From Haloarcula amylovorans (GTDB taxonomy: Archaea; Halobacteriota; Halobacteria; Halobacteriales; Haloarculaceae): DNA of 64,000 nt. Under the pieces are notes generated by a model that was not told where the DNA came from, did no database searches, and was given only the letters and a program-made list of their open reading frames with translations. Position numbers and translations under genes: made by a program. The stretch is from contig NZ_SRIF01000002.1 in assembly GCF_004681185.1 (NCBI RefSeq), positions 911,994 through 975,993 of the forward strand, given 5' to 3'. The number at the start of each line of letters is the position of its first letter. Position 1 is the first letter of the stretch. Shown here in pieces: positions 25,432 to 34,535 of this stretch.

Positions 25432-27363
25432 ATGAACCGCCGTACACCACTGACGCTGACCGTTGTTGCACTTCTGCTTGCCGCCGGCACTGCCGCCGCG
25501 GCGGTAACCGGAAGTCCGAACATCGACGCAACACTTGCCGACAACACCGTCTCTCCCGGTGAGGAGACCACCCTCGATGTCGTCCTCGTCAACAGCGGCG
25601 ACGTCACGACGGGGTCGGCACGTAACCCGAGTCTGAGCAACGAGGTGACGACCGCTCGCGCCCTCAAAGTCGATGTCCAGAGCGGCGACGCGCCGATAAA
25701 CGTCGTCACGTCCAGACAGTCGATTGGCACGCTCACGTCCGGGCCGCCGACGACGGTGTCGTTCGCCGTCAGCGTCGACGAGGACGCCGACCCCGGCCGC
25801 TACCGAGTGCCCGTCGAACTCGACTACGAGTACACGAGCTACATTTCCGAAGAAGACGGGAGCCGAACAGACTCCGAGGCGTCGGAGACCGCCTACGTCA
25901 CCGTTCGCGTCTCCGACGACGCCACCTTCGACGTGACGAACGTCAATTCGAGTGCCCGGGTCGGTTCGACGGGGACCGTTGGCGTCACCGTCGAGAACAC
26001 CGGTGAATCGGCCGCCCGCGACGCCGCCGTTACCCTCCAGAGCCAGAATCAGGACCTCGGCGTGGGCGGTGGCACGGCGAGTTCCCGCTACGTCGACGAG
26101 TGGGAGTCCGGCGAGTCCCGAACTTTCCAGTACAGCGTCTCCGCCGCTGAGAGCGCGGAGCCCGAACCCTATCAGTTCAACCTCTCTGTCGGCTTCGACA
26201 ACGAGAACGGCGTCCGCAAGCAGTCCGTCGGCACCTCCGTCGGCATCGCTCCGGACCCCCAGCAGACGTTCTCGGTGGTCAGTACCGAAAATGACGTCTC
26301 CGTCGACGACACCGGATCGTACTCGCTGACGCTCCGCAACGAGGGACCGGTGACCGTCAGCGACTCGACGGTGACCGTCGCCTCCCAGAGTTCCGACATC
26401 ACCTTCGGCGAGGCGTCTTCGACGACCCAGTACGTCGGCGAGTGGGAGCCCGGCGAGACCCGCACTGTTACGGTCGACGCCACGGCCGGGCCGAACGCCG
26501 AGAACCGTAATTATGCGCTCACCACGTCGGTCAACTACGAGGACCCCGAGGGCGATTCGGGCGTCGAGGAGGGCCTGTCGGTCGGCCTCCAGCCGGGACC
26601 CGAACAGGACTTCTCCCTCTCGAACGTCAACGCGACGCTGCAGGCCGGTGAGGACGGTCAACTCGAAGCGACGCTGACCAACGAGGGCCAGCAGACCGTC
26701 GAGAACGTCGTCTTGAAGTGGGACAGCGACCACAGTAACCTCTCGCCACAGGAGACTCAGTACGCCGTCGGTGACCTCGGCGCGGGCGAGTCAGCCACCG
26801 TGAGCTTCGGTGTGGACGCCTCCGACAGCGCCGAGGCGGGGCCGCGACAGTTCGACTTCGTTGCGCAGTATCAGGGCAACAGCGGTGATACGAAGGAGAG
26901 CGGCGGGCTGCAAGTCCGCGCCAACGTCGCGGCCAGCCAGGACGAGTTCGTCGTCGAGTCGACCAACACGACGGTCAGTCCCGGCGGCTCTGAGACCATC
27001 GAACTCACGGTGACGAACAACGAGGACGTCACGCTTTCGGACATCTCGGCGAAACTGTTCGCCGACTCGCCCATCTCGGTGACCGACGACGAGGCCTACG
27101 TCGCCAGCCTCGGACCCGGCAACTCCACGACGATTCGCTTCGGCATCAGCGCCAGCGGCGGGGCGATGGAGAAGGCCTACCCCGTCTCGCTGGACTTCCA
27201 GTACACCGAACCCGACGGCGACTCGCCGGTCTCAGATACATACCGGGTCGCAGTCGACGTGAACTCCGAGAACGACGGCGGCGGCTTCCCGCTCATCGGC
27301 ATCGCGGCCGTCGTCTTACTCGTGAGCGTGCTGGCAATCGGCGGCTACGCCAGGTACCAATAG
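25432..27363 (+). CDS. Secreted COG1361-type surface protein, partner of RND exporter
   Basis: A 643-residue protein with a signal peptide (residues 1-24, ending AAAA) and at least four repeated beta-sandwich modules of the CARDB/NEW3 type. Each module ends in an ASLGPGNSTTIRFGI- or GEWEPGETRTVTVD-like strand. A C-terminal membrane helix (FPLIGIAAVVLLVSVLAIGG) and a short basic tail finish it. In archaea COG1361 proteins are often encoded next to MmpL/RND exporters and may act like periplasmic adaptors. It is 1 bp from the RND gene downstream and divergent from a TetR repressor. Confidence 0.85.
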   Translation: MNRRTPLTLTVVALLLAAGTAAAAVTGSPNIDATLADNTVSPGEETTLDVVLVNSGDVTTGSARNPSLSNEVTTARALKVDVQSGDAPINVVTSRQSIGTLTSGPPTTVSFAVSVDEDADPGRYRVPVELDYEYTSYISEEDGSRTDSEASETAYVTVRVSDDATFDVTNVNSSARVGSTGTVGVTVENTGESAARDAAVTLQSQNQDLGVGGGTASSRYVDEWESGESRTFQYSVSAAESAEPEPYQFNLSVGFDNENGVRKQSVGTSVGIAPDPQQTFSVVSTENDVSVDDTGSYSLTLRNEGPVTVSDSTVTVASQSSDITFGEASSTTQYVGEWEPGETRTVTVDATAGPNAENRNYALTTSVNYEDPEGDSGVEEGLSVGLQPGPEQDFSLSNVNATLQAGEDGQLEATLTNEGQQTVENVVLKWDSDHSNLSPQETQYAVGDLGAGESATVSFGVDASDSAEAGPRQFDFVAQYQGNSGDTKESGGLQVRANVAASQDEFVVESTNTTVSPGGSETIELTVTNNEDVTLSDISAKLFADSPISVTDDEAYVASLGPGNSTTIRFGISASGGAMEKAYPVSLDFQYTEPDGDSPVSDTYRVAVDVNSENDGGGFPLIGIAAVVLLVSVLAIGGYARYQ

Positions 27364-27364
27364 G

Positions 27365-29881
27365 ATGGATCACCAGCGCTACATCGACTGGGCGGACGAC
27401 CGCATCGTCGACGACTCGCGGAAAGTCGTCCTGACGTTCCTCGTCGTGACGCTCCTCTTTAGCGCTGGCCTCGGCAACGTCTCGACGAATGCCGGGACCT
27501 CGCAGTTCACGACCGGTCTGCCCGCCGAAGAGGCGTTCTCACAGGTCAACGACGAGTTCTCGCCGGCGTTCTCGGCGGATACGGGCAACACACAGCTCAT
27601 TCAGAAGGGCAACAACGTCCTCTCGAAGGACGCGATGGTGCGGATGCTCAAGGCTCAGAAGTGGCTTCAGGAGAAAGACGGGCTCCGCGTGACCTCCACG
27701 TCGAGCGCCGCGAGCATTGTCGCCATGCAACTGGACCCGACGGCGACGACGCCCGAACAGCAGATTCGCGCCATCGAGTCCGCCACCACGACCGAGATAG
27801 ATGCCGCTGTCCGGCGGGCCGCCGCAGAGAACCCGCAGTTCACCAGCCTCGTCAGCAGCGACTTCAACCGCGGCTCCGCGTCCGCCTCGGCCACGCTCGG
27901 ACTCGTCACTCACGAGATACCCGCCGGTATCTCCTCGGGGTCAGGACAGGGCGGTTCGAGCCCCCTGACCGGCATCCAACAGCAGGCCCAGCTCACGGTG
28001 GGAGCGGCCGGCCACGGGAGTATCGTCGTGTTCGGTTCGGGCATCCTCGCCGCGGAGTTCTCGAACGTCGTCATCGACTCGCTGATACTCACCGTCCCCG
28101 CGGCGGTCCTCTTCATCCTCTTCTTCCTCACGATCGCCTACCGTGACCTCGCGGACATGGCACTCGGCCTGATCGCGCTGTTCATGGCCATCGTCTGGAC
28201 GTTCGGGTTTATGGGACTGGCCGGTATCCCGTTCTCACAGATGCTCATCGCGGTGCCGCCGCTGTTGCTCGCGGTCGGCATCGACTTCGGCATCCACGCC
28301 ATCAACCGCTACCGCGAGGAGCGCGTCGAGGGCGTCGGTATCGATAAATCGATGCGCATCACGACTGACCAGTTGCTCGTAGCCTTCTTCATCGTCACCG
28401 GGACGACGGTCATCGGCTTCGCGGCGAACCTCACCAGTTCGCTCCCGCCGATTCAGGACTTCGGGTTCGTTGCCGCCATCGGCATCACGTTCACGTTCCT
28501 CATCTTCGGCGTGTTCCTGCCCGCCGCGAAGGTGGAGTTAGACGAACTGAGACAGCGGTATCCGATCCCGACGTTCGCCCAGACGCCGCTGGGCTCCGAG
28601 GGGTCGAGACTGGGCGGCGTGCTCCGCGGCGGCGTCGCCATCGCCGAGCGAGCGCCTGTGGTCTTCCTCCTTTTGACGCTGGTACTCACGGCGAGCGCTG
28701 GCGTCTACGCGACGGGCGTCTCGACGTCGTTCTCGCAGGACGACTTCCTGCCCCCGGAGGACAACCCCGACTGGATCATGTCCCTGCCCGAACCGTTCGC
28801 GCCGAGCGACTACACCGTGACCCAGCGGACGAACTTCCTCGAAGAGAAGTTCGACTCGACCCAGAGCGGGCAGGCGACCATCTTCGTAGAGGGGCCAATG
28901 CGGCAGGACTCCACGCTCGAACGGATTTATCGCGCCGGTGACGACCCACCGGATTCGTTCGTCCGCGAGGACGGCCGGGCCGCCTCGACGTCGATCGTCA
29001 CGGTCATCCAGGATCGGGCCGCCCGCGACCCCGAGTTCCGACAGTTGGTCCGACGCAACGACCAGAACGACAACGGCGTTCCCGACGACAATCTCGGGGA
29101 GATCTACGAGTACCTGCTGGAGTCCTCCTCGCGGGACCAGGCGTTGAACTACCTCGCCGAGGACTACCGGAGTACACGCGTCGTCTACACCGTCGAATCG
29201 AGCGCGAGTGACTCCGAAGTTACCGAAGATACCCGAAGTGTCGCCAGTGACTTCCCCCACTCGGCGACGGCCACCGGCTCGATCGTCGTCTTCCAGGCGG
29301 TCACGGATGTCATCCTCGAATCGGCCATCCAGTCGCTGGCGATCGCGTTGGCCGGTGCGACGGCGTTCCTCGTCTTCATCTACCACGTCTTAGAGGGCCG
29401 CCCCTCGCTCGGCATTGCGAACATGGTGCCGGTCGTCGTCACCGTCGCCCTGTTGGCGGCGACGATGCGGCTACTCGCCATCCCGTTCAACGCCATCACG
29501 GCGACGATGCTCGCCATCACCATCGGGCTGGGCGTGGACTACTCCGTCCACGTCACCCACCGATTTGCCGACGAGATGCACGAACACGACCTCGTGACGG
29601 CACTTGACCGGACGGTCCGCGGGACCGGTGGCGCGCTGTTCAGCAGCATGCTCACCACCGTCTTCGGTATCGGCGTGCTGGCGCTCGCGGTATTCCCCGC
29701 CATCGGGCAGTTCGGCATCCTGACGGCGATGTCCATCGCCTACGCGTTCCTCACCTCGCTGCTGGTTCTCCCGTCGGTACTCGTGGTGTGGGACCGGCTG
29801 ACTAACCAGCGCCGTCCGCTCAGGTCGCTGTTCGACCTCGATTGGTCACAGCCTACTCGCCCGACTGAGGGCGACGACTGA
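27365..29881 (+). CDS. RND/MMPL family exporter
   Basis: An 838-residue integral membrane transporter. It has one N-terminal helix, an extracytoplasmic domain, a block of five or six helices from about 220 (NVVIDSLILTVPAAVLFILF), a second extracytoplasmic domain (~470-620), and a second helix block. The sterol-sensing-like motifs GIDFGIHAINRYREE and GLGVDYSVHVTHRFADE sit at equivalent places in both halves and carry the Asp residues used for proton coupling. Substrate unknown; HpnN, MmpL and SecDF relatives move lipids or drugs. It is co-transcribed with the COG1361 protein. Confidence 0.9.
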   Translation: MDHQRYIDWADDRIVDDSRKVVLTFLVVTLLFSAGLGNVSTNAGTSQFTTGLPAEEAFSQVNDEFSPAFSADTGNTQLIQKGNNVLSKDAMVRMLKAQKWLQEKDGLRVTSTSSAASIVAMQLDPTATTPEQQIRAIESATTTEIDAAVRRAAAENPQFTSLVSSDFNRGSASASATLGLVTHEIPAGISSGSGQGGSSPLTGIQQQAQLTVGAAGHGSIVVFGSGILAAEFSNVVIDSLILTVPAAVLFILFFLTIAYRDLADMALGLIALFMAIVWTFGFMGLAGIPFSQMLIAVPPLLLAVGIDFGIHAINRYREERVEGVGIDKSMRITTDQLLVAFFIVTGTTVIGFAANLTSSLPPIQDFGFVAAIGITFTFLIFGVFLPAAKVELDELRQRYPIPTFAQTPLGSEGSRLGGVLRGGVAIAERAPVVFLLLTLVLTASAGVYATGVSTSFSQDDFLPPEDNPDWIMSLPEPFAPSDYTVTQRTNFLEEKFDSTQSGQATIFVEGPMRQDSTLERIYRAGDDPPDSFVREDGRAASTSIVTVIQDRAARDPEFRQLVRRNDQNDNGVPDDNLGEIYEYLLESSSRDQALNYLAEDYRSTRVVYTVESSASDSEVTEDTRSVASDFPHSATATGSIVVFQAVTDVILESAIQSLAIALAGATAFLVFIYHVLEGRPSLGIANMVPVVVTVALLAATMRLLAIPFNAITATMLAITIGLGVDYSVHVTHRFADEMHEHDLVTALDRTVRGTGGALFSSMLTTVFGIGVLALAVFPAIGQFGILTAMSIAYAFLTSLLVLPSVLVVWDRLTNQRRPLRSLFDLDWSQPTRPTEGDD

Positions 29882-29981
29882 GACGGACTGGCTCCCGTCA
29901 CCCCGTCTGCTCTCGGGTCGTTTCTGTCCGCTCGATGCACGGTACTGAAGCCTTTATCCGGGGGCACCCCTAGCCTCCGAT

Positions 29982-31388
29982 ATGACCCACGTCGTCATCA
30001 TCGGCGCGTACGGGAGCGCCGGCGCAGCCGTCGCCGGCGACCTCGTCGACGAAGCGGACATCGAACTCACCCTCATCGACGACGGCGACCCCGGCGGCGG
30101 CCTCTGCATCCTCGAAGGCTGTATGCCATCGAAAGAGGTACTGTCGGCCGGAGCCCACCGCTTTCAGGCCCGTCACGACCACCGACTGGTCGGCGACGTT
30201 CCCGACGTGGACTTAGAGGCCGTCGTCGAACAGAAGAACGACCACACCCGCGGGTGGGCCGGCCACCGTCGTGACTCTATCCACTCGATGGCCGAGCGCG
30301 ACCACGTCGAGTTCATCCACGACACGGCGACGTTCGTGGACGACCACACCGTCCGGGCCGGCGGCGAGGAGTACGAGGCAGACTACGTCGTCATCGCCAC
30401 TGGCTCGTCGGTCAACGTTCCCGACCTCCCGGGTATCGACGAGGTGGACTTCATGACGAGCAAAGACGTCTTACACGCCACCGAGTTCCCCGACTCGGGA
30501 CTCGTGATGGGCTTCGGGTACATCGGGATGGAGATGGTCCCCTACCTGGCCGAAGCAGGCGGGATGGAACTCACCGTCGTCGAACACGACGAGCGCCCCA
30601 TCGACGAGGCCGACCCGGCCTTCGGCGACGAAGCGCTCTCTATCTACGAAGACAACTGGGACATCGACATTCCCACCAATTGCCACGAGCAGCGCCTCGA
30701 AGAGACCGAAGACGGCGGCGTCCGTCTCTATGTGGAATTTGACGACGGGACCGAAGACACCTACGAGGCCGACGAGCTGTTCCTCTTCACCGGCCGACGG
30801 CCCACCCTCGGCGGCCTCGGACTGGAGAACACGTCAGTCTCGGCCGAGGGCGAGTGGGTGCGCGAAACGATGCAGACGACGGACGCCGACCACGTCTACG
30901 CCGTTGGCGACGTCAACGAGAAGGAACCTGTCCTTCACGTCGCCAAGGAGCAGGGCTTCACCGCCGCCGAGAACATCCTCCGGCAAGAAGCCGGGAGCGA
31001 GCCACAGGCCTACGAGAACGTTCACCACCACGTCATCTTCTCGGGACTGGGCGTCTATCCGTTCGCCCGCGTCGGCCACAACGAACAGAGTGCGAAAGAG
31101 GCGGGCTACGATATCGTCACCGCCACCAGACAGGCCAGCGACGACGGCGTCTTCAAGTCCAAGGATGTCCCCGAGGGGCTCTCGAAACTCGTCGTCGACG
31201 CCACGGACGGCACCGTCATCGGGTGGCAGGGCCTGCACTACCACGCCGACAGTTTCGCGAAGATGCTCCAACTCGTCGTCGAGATGGGACTGGACGTGCG
31301 CGAGTTGCCCGACAGAGCGTACCACCCGACGCTCCCCGAGAACTTCGACGGCCTCATCCGCGACTGCGTGGCCGAACTCGACGACTGA
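29982..31388 (+). CDS. FAD/NAD(P)-dependent pyridine nucleotide-disulfide oxidoreductase
   Basis: A 468-residue flavoprotein of the dihydrolipoamide dehydrogenase/mercuric reductase group. The redox disulfide is Cys42/Cys47 in GLCILEGCMPSKE. The second Rossmann fold is GFGYIGMEMVPYLAEAGG, the FAD motif is YAVGDVNEKE, and the C-terminal catalytic dyad lies in YHPTLPE. The first dinucleotide motif, IIGAYGSAG, departs from the usual G-x-G-x2-G. It stands alone without pyruvate or 2-oxoacid dehydrogenase genes, so the substrate is unclear. Confidence 0.85.
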   Translation: MTHVVIIGAYGSAGAAVAGDLVDEADIELTLIDDGDPGGGLCILEGCMPSKEVLSAGAHRFQARHDHRLVGDVPDVDLEAVVEQKNDHTRGWAGHRRDSIHSMAERDHVEFIHDTATFVDDHTVRAGGEEYEADYVVIATGSSVNVPDLPGIDEVDFMTSKDVLHATEFPDSGLVMGFGYIGMEMVPYLAEAGGMELTVVEHDERPIDEADPAFGDEALSIYEDNWDIDIPTNCHEQRLEETEDGGVRLYVEFDDGTEDTYEADELFLFTGRRPTLGGLGLENTSVSAEGEWVRETMQTTDADHVYAVGDVNEKEPVLHVAKEQGFTAAENILRQEAGSEPQAYENVHHHVIFSGLGVYPFARVGHNEQSAKEAGYDIVTATRQASDDGVFKSKDVPEGLSKLVVDATDGTVIGWQGLHYHADSFAKMLQLVVEMGLDVRELPDRAYHPTLPENFDGLIRDCVAELDD

Positions 31389-31391
31389 CGT

Positions 31392-31565
31392 TCACCCCGA
31401 CGAGGGGTAGTTCTGTACCTCGACGAACTCGGTGCCGCCACAGGCCGCACACTTCTCGGGCGGCGTATAACTGTGGTCCGGTGGGTCACCGTGGACCGTT
31501 CCGGCGACAACGGTGTGACACCCCTCGCAGACGTACTCCTGTGGGCGTTCGGGCTGGTGTGCCAT
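31392..31565 (-). CDS. 57-residue zinc-ribbon microprotein
   Basis: A short protein with two C-x2-C knuckles: CEGC (13-16) and CAAC (39-42). The second is followed by GGTEF, the typical rubredoxin-like or zinc-ribbon turn. It begins MAHQPERPQEYV and ends SSG. It is convergent with the flavoprotein (3-bp gap). Zinc-ribbon microproteins of this kind are numerous in haloarchaea and several affect stress or biofilm phenotypes, but no role can be assigned here. Confidence 0.75.
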   Translation of the reverse strand: MAHQPERPQEYVCEGCHTVVAGTVHGDPPDHSYTPPEKCAACGGTEFVEVQNYPSSG

Positions 31566-31634
31566 GTGGTGTCATTCGAGATACACGTACATAAGCGTGC
31601 GTCTAGGGCGGCGGCTTCCGTCGGCGCTCTCTGC

Positions 31635-32369
31635 TCACTCGTGCCCGGGCGCGCGAGCGGCCAACACGGGCATCTCGGCGATTCGCTCCGCTTCGAGCGC
31701 ATCCCAGTCCACACCGTCGGGTCTGTCGTAGGGCGTCTCCATCTCGATGGTCCGGTCGGGCGTCACGACGGAGTCCATCGGCACGTCGTGGGCGTCGATG
31801 GGGACTTCGCTCTCGACGACGCCCTCGGGGCCGCCGGCCACCTGCAGTTCGTGGACCGTCGTGACGATAGTCGTAGATTCGTCGACGAGACCGAGTTCGG
31901 CGAGTACCGCGTATTCGAGATCGCTGAACCCCTCGCCTTTGCCGATGCGTGCGCCGTCTTCGGTGACTGCGACTGACCCCGAGACGACGAGGTCCACGCT
32001 CTCGACAGCCTCGGGACCGACTTGTTCGGCGTGGTCGGCGACGTTCGAGACGGCGGGCGCGGCTTCGATATCGTCCACCCCTGCGGGGTCGAGTTCGTAG
32101 AAACACCGCTCGTCCCGAAGCCGCGGAACGGCCATGTAGACGGTCTTGCCCGCCCGCAGCGCCGCCCGGCGAACCGGGAGCTGCGGCGAATCGGGGTTGG
32201 CCTTCACCGTCTCGGCGGCGTTCCAGACGGCCGTCTCGGTCAGGCGGTCGGTCGCCCGCTCGGCCCCCTCGAAGTTCGGAATCCGGTCGTGGGGCGGAAA
32301 CGGGAAGCGCGCGACTCCCTCCGATTCGAGGGCGTCCCACACCGCCTCTCGTATCGCCTGCTTGTCCAT
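31635..32369 (-). CDS. 5-formyltetrahydrofolate cyclo-ligase family protein
   Basis: A 244-residue protein of the 5-FCL family, which converts 5-formyl-THF to 5,10-methenyl-THF. It has the family C-terminal motif ARIGKGEGFSDLEYAVL, the ATP/substrate loop, and an N-terminal helical start MDKQAIREAVWDALESEG. Archaeal members are often only distantly related and may do a different folate or thiamine-related job. It is divergent from the polytopic membrane gene at 32431. Confidence 0.8.
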   Translation of the reverse strand: MDKQAIREAVWDALESEGVARFPFPPHDRIPNFEGAERATDRLTETAVWNAAETVKANPDSPQLPVRRAALRAGKTVYMAVPRLRDERCFYELDPAGVDDIEAAPAVSNVADHAEQVGPEAVESVDLVVSGSVAVTEDGARIGKGEGFSDLEYAVLAELGLVDESTTIVTTVHELQVAGGPEGVVESEVPIDAHDVPMDSVVTPDRTIEMETPYDRPDGVDWDALEAERIAEMPVLAARAPGHE

Positions 32370-32430
32370 GGGGGTCGGTCGCCCACGTTCGCAAAAAGCG
32401 TTTAGTCCGGTCGCGTTCCAGACGAGAGCG

Positions 32431-33621
32431 ATGACGGCCGAACGCGTCTCCCGGTGGGCCCGCCGTCACGTCGCCGTCGGCGCGCTCTTCCTCGTCGCGT
32501 GGCAACTGGCGGCGCTGTTCGGAGTCCCCCATCGAACCGGCGTCACGCTGGGCCTCTACGGGTTCGTCCTCCACACCGTCGTCGGGAAGGGGTACGCGCT
32601 CGTCCCGGCGTACTTCGACCGCTCGCTCGCCTTTTCCCGCGCGCCCGCCGCTACCCTTCCGCTCTTGACGCTGGGGACGTGCGGGCTGGCAGTCGCGCCG
32701 ATGGCACCGCTCACTCGGGCGGCCGCCGTCGCCGGTGCGGCCTGCTGGGCGCTCGGAGCGGTCGGGTTCGTCGCGGCGCTTGGCTGGACGGTCCGTGACA
32801 ATCTCTCCGGGGCCGAAACGGGAACCGGCGAGGCGAACGCCGAGCGGCGGCGGATCGACCGCCTCGCCAACGCGTTCGTGCCGGTGGTCTTCGCGTACTT
32901 TGTTGCGGGAGCCTACGAGACGGTGGCCGTTACCGCTGGACTGCCAACGCTGGCCGGTCGCGGCGCGGCCAGTGCTAGCCACCTCCTCGCGGCCGGGGTC
33001 GGCGCGTTGCTGATATTCGCGGTCGGGTTCCGCCTCCTTCCCCGATTTCTCGTCGCGTCGCCGCCAGTTCCCCTCGTCGCCCTCGTCCTTCCGGCAGGAG
33101 CCGTCGGTCCCGCACTCGTCGCCGGCAACCTCTGGGGCGGCGTCTGGTTCCGCGTCGGTGCCGTCGCCGAGAGCGTCGCTGTCCTCGGGTTCGCGCTCGT
33201 CTTCGTCGCCCTCTTCCGCCGTTCATCCCGACGCCGCGTCGGGTTTTACGGCCCGCTGCTCGGCGTCCTTGCAGGCGTCGCTGGCGTCACGCTCGGCCTG
33301 CACTTCGCCTTCGCCGACGCGGTTGCGGGTGGGCCGCTCGCGCACTATCGACTGAACCTGCTGGGCTTTCTCGGAACGACTATCGTCGGCGTGGCCTACC
33401 AGTTCTACCCGCCCGCCGTCGGGACGTTCCTCGGTGCCAGCGACCGGACGGCGCTCGTCTCGCTTGGCTGTTTGGCCGCCGGCGTCGGCGTCGAAGCCGC
33501 CGCGTTACTGGTCGGGATTACGCCGCTCGTCGCTCTCGGCCGACTGGTCGCGCTCGTCGGCGCGAGCCTGTACGCGTACCTGTTGCTCGGTCTCTTTCGG
33601 GAACGGTACGGCACTCGCTGA
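32431..33621 (+). CDS. Polytopic membrane protein, function unknown
   Basis: A 396-residue protein with roughly eleven or twelve hydrophobic helices and short loops. Histidines lie within or near helices (LGLYGFVLHTVVGKGYALVP, ASHLLAAG, LGLHFAFAD, AHYRLNLLGF), which recalls the helix-histidine pattern of haem-copper oxidase subunit I and NnrS-like proteins, but I see no full ligand set. The frame runs further upstream; ATG 32431 is preferred because the upstream part overlaps the divergent 5-FCL gene. Function unknown. Confidence 0.75.
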   Translation: MTAERVSRWARRHVAVGALFLVAWQLAALFGVPHRTGVTLGLYGFVLHTVVGKGYALVPAYFDRSLAFSRAPAATLPLLTLGTCGLAVAPMAPLTRAAAVAGAACWALGAVGFVAALGWTVRDNLSGAETGTGEANAERRRIDRLANAFVPVVFAYFVAGAYETVAVTAGLPTLAGRGAASASHLLAAGVGALLIFAVGFRLLPRFLVASPPVPLVALVLPAGAVGPALVAGNLWGGVWFRVGAVAESVAVLGFALVFVALFRRSSRRRVGFYGPLLGVLAGVAGVTLGLHFAFADAVAGGPLAHYRLNLLGFLGTTIVGVAYQFYPPAVGTFLGASDRTALVSLGCLAAGVGVEAAALLVGITPLVALGRLVALVGASLYAYLLLGLFRERYGTR

Positions 33622-33644
33622 CGGTTTCGCCCGCCACGACGCCC

Positions 33645-33785
33645 TCAGAACTCGTAGTGGGCGATCTCCGTCGAATCGCACGCCGGACAGCGACCGGCGG
33701 CTTCCTCGACGGTCGTGCCACACTGTCGACACTCACGGAGGGACTCTGTCCGCTCGGTGACGGAGCGCCGCAACTGGTCGAACAT
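33645..33785 (-). CDS. 46-residue zinc-ribbon microprotein
   Basis: MFDQLRRSVTERTESLRE leads to CRQC (19-22) and CPAC (33-36), ending DSTEIAHYEF. Paired C-x2-C knuckles 14 residues apart imply one bound zinc. A good TATA box (GTATATAC, 33809-33816 on the plus strand) lies ~25 bp upstream of the start, so the gene is probably transcribed as a leaderless mRNA. This gene was too short for the usual length cut-off. Role unknown. Confidence 0.72.
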   Translation of the reverse strand: MFDQLRRSVTERTESLRECRQCGTTVEEAAGRCPACDSTEIAHYEF

Positions 33786-33930
33786 ATCTCCGTCCAAGAG
33801 CGGGACGGGTATATACGCCAGCCAACCGGCGTGAAAGTGAAAACCGGCAGACGAAGTGGGGATTGGACGACGACCGTCAGACGATCGTCAGACGTTCGGT
33901 CGGTGACAGCAGCGAGGGCGACGTTCCGAG

Positions 33931-34185
33931 TCAGTTGCCGGTCGAGTGACGCTGGCCGACGACGGCGCAGACGGCGTTCAAGAGGAGGAGGCCGACAACC
34001 AGTAGCGGGGTCGAGGCGGCGGTACCGGTCACCAGCGTCCCCACGATGACGAGGGGAAGCGGGATAGTCGCCCAAAAGGCGACTCCCCGGACCGCGGCGA
34101 TGGCCGACTGACGGAGCGTGGAGAGCAGGGAGCGGGCAGTTGCGAGGGCGGACGGGCGTGGAAGGGACGACTCTGCGGTGGACAT
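33931..34185 (-). CDS. Small hypothetical membrane protein
   Basis: An 84-residue protein with a Ser/Ala-rich N-terminus and two closely spaced hydrophobic stretches at about 32-52 (VRGVAFWATIPLPLVIVGTL) and 58-76 (STPLLVVGLLLLNAVCAVVG). No known family is recognised. A TATA-like TTATATGG (minus strand) lies about 40 bp upstream. It is flanked by a zinc-ribbon gene and by the divergent MoxR cluster. Confidence 0.6.
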   Translation of the reverse strand: MSTAESSLPRPSALATARSLLSTLRQSAIAAVRGVAFWATIPLPLVIVGTLVTGTAASTPLLVVGLLLLNAVCAVVGQRHSTGN

Positions 34186-34535
34186 GAGTGGGTTCTCTAT
34201 TCGAAGCCACGACCCCTACCCCCATATAACAGAGATATTATTGGCATGAATTCACCATCTCACTGTCGTTTTAGAACGTTTTATAACCCTTTTACAGCAG
34301 CTGAAAGTGCTGAAAATGGCCGAATTGCGCTTCGGAGATCCCGGAACTGGCCACCGCTCGGTAGGACTCGATCTCGGTGGGTCGGCCGGTCGGATCCGGC
34401 GACTCCTCGATCCGACTGCGTGGACCGCGTCTCGGACAGACACGATGCAAACATGACAGCAAACGACAGCTACACTGCGAGCGGAACGGAGTAGGTCGGC
34501 GATAACAAAGCCCGCGTTCCGAGAGTGCTCGCTCA
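34186..34535. other. 350-bp intergenic region before the MoxR cluster
   Basis: The left part (to ~34320) is A/T-rich, with promoter-like ATATAACAG and TTTTATAACCC and the word CAGCAGCTG. A 46-codon open frame runs from ATG 34316 to TGA 34456 (MAELRFGDPGTGHRSVGLDL and onwards) about 45 bp after a TATA-like stretch; it might be a microprotein, but I cannot support it beyond that. The last ~80 bp form the leader of the MoxR gene. Confidence 0.4.

Noticed and set aside
24826..26733. 635-codon minus-strand frame crossing the TetR gene and surface-protein gene
   Set aside because: Overlaps two well-supported genes in antisense or other phase and covers the operator region.
32431..33621. NnrS or haem-copper oxidase subunit I assignment
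   Set aside because: A few helix histidines are suggestive, but the ligand set is incomplete, so it is left as unknown.
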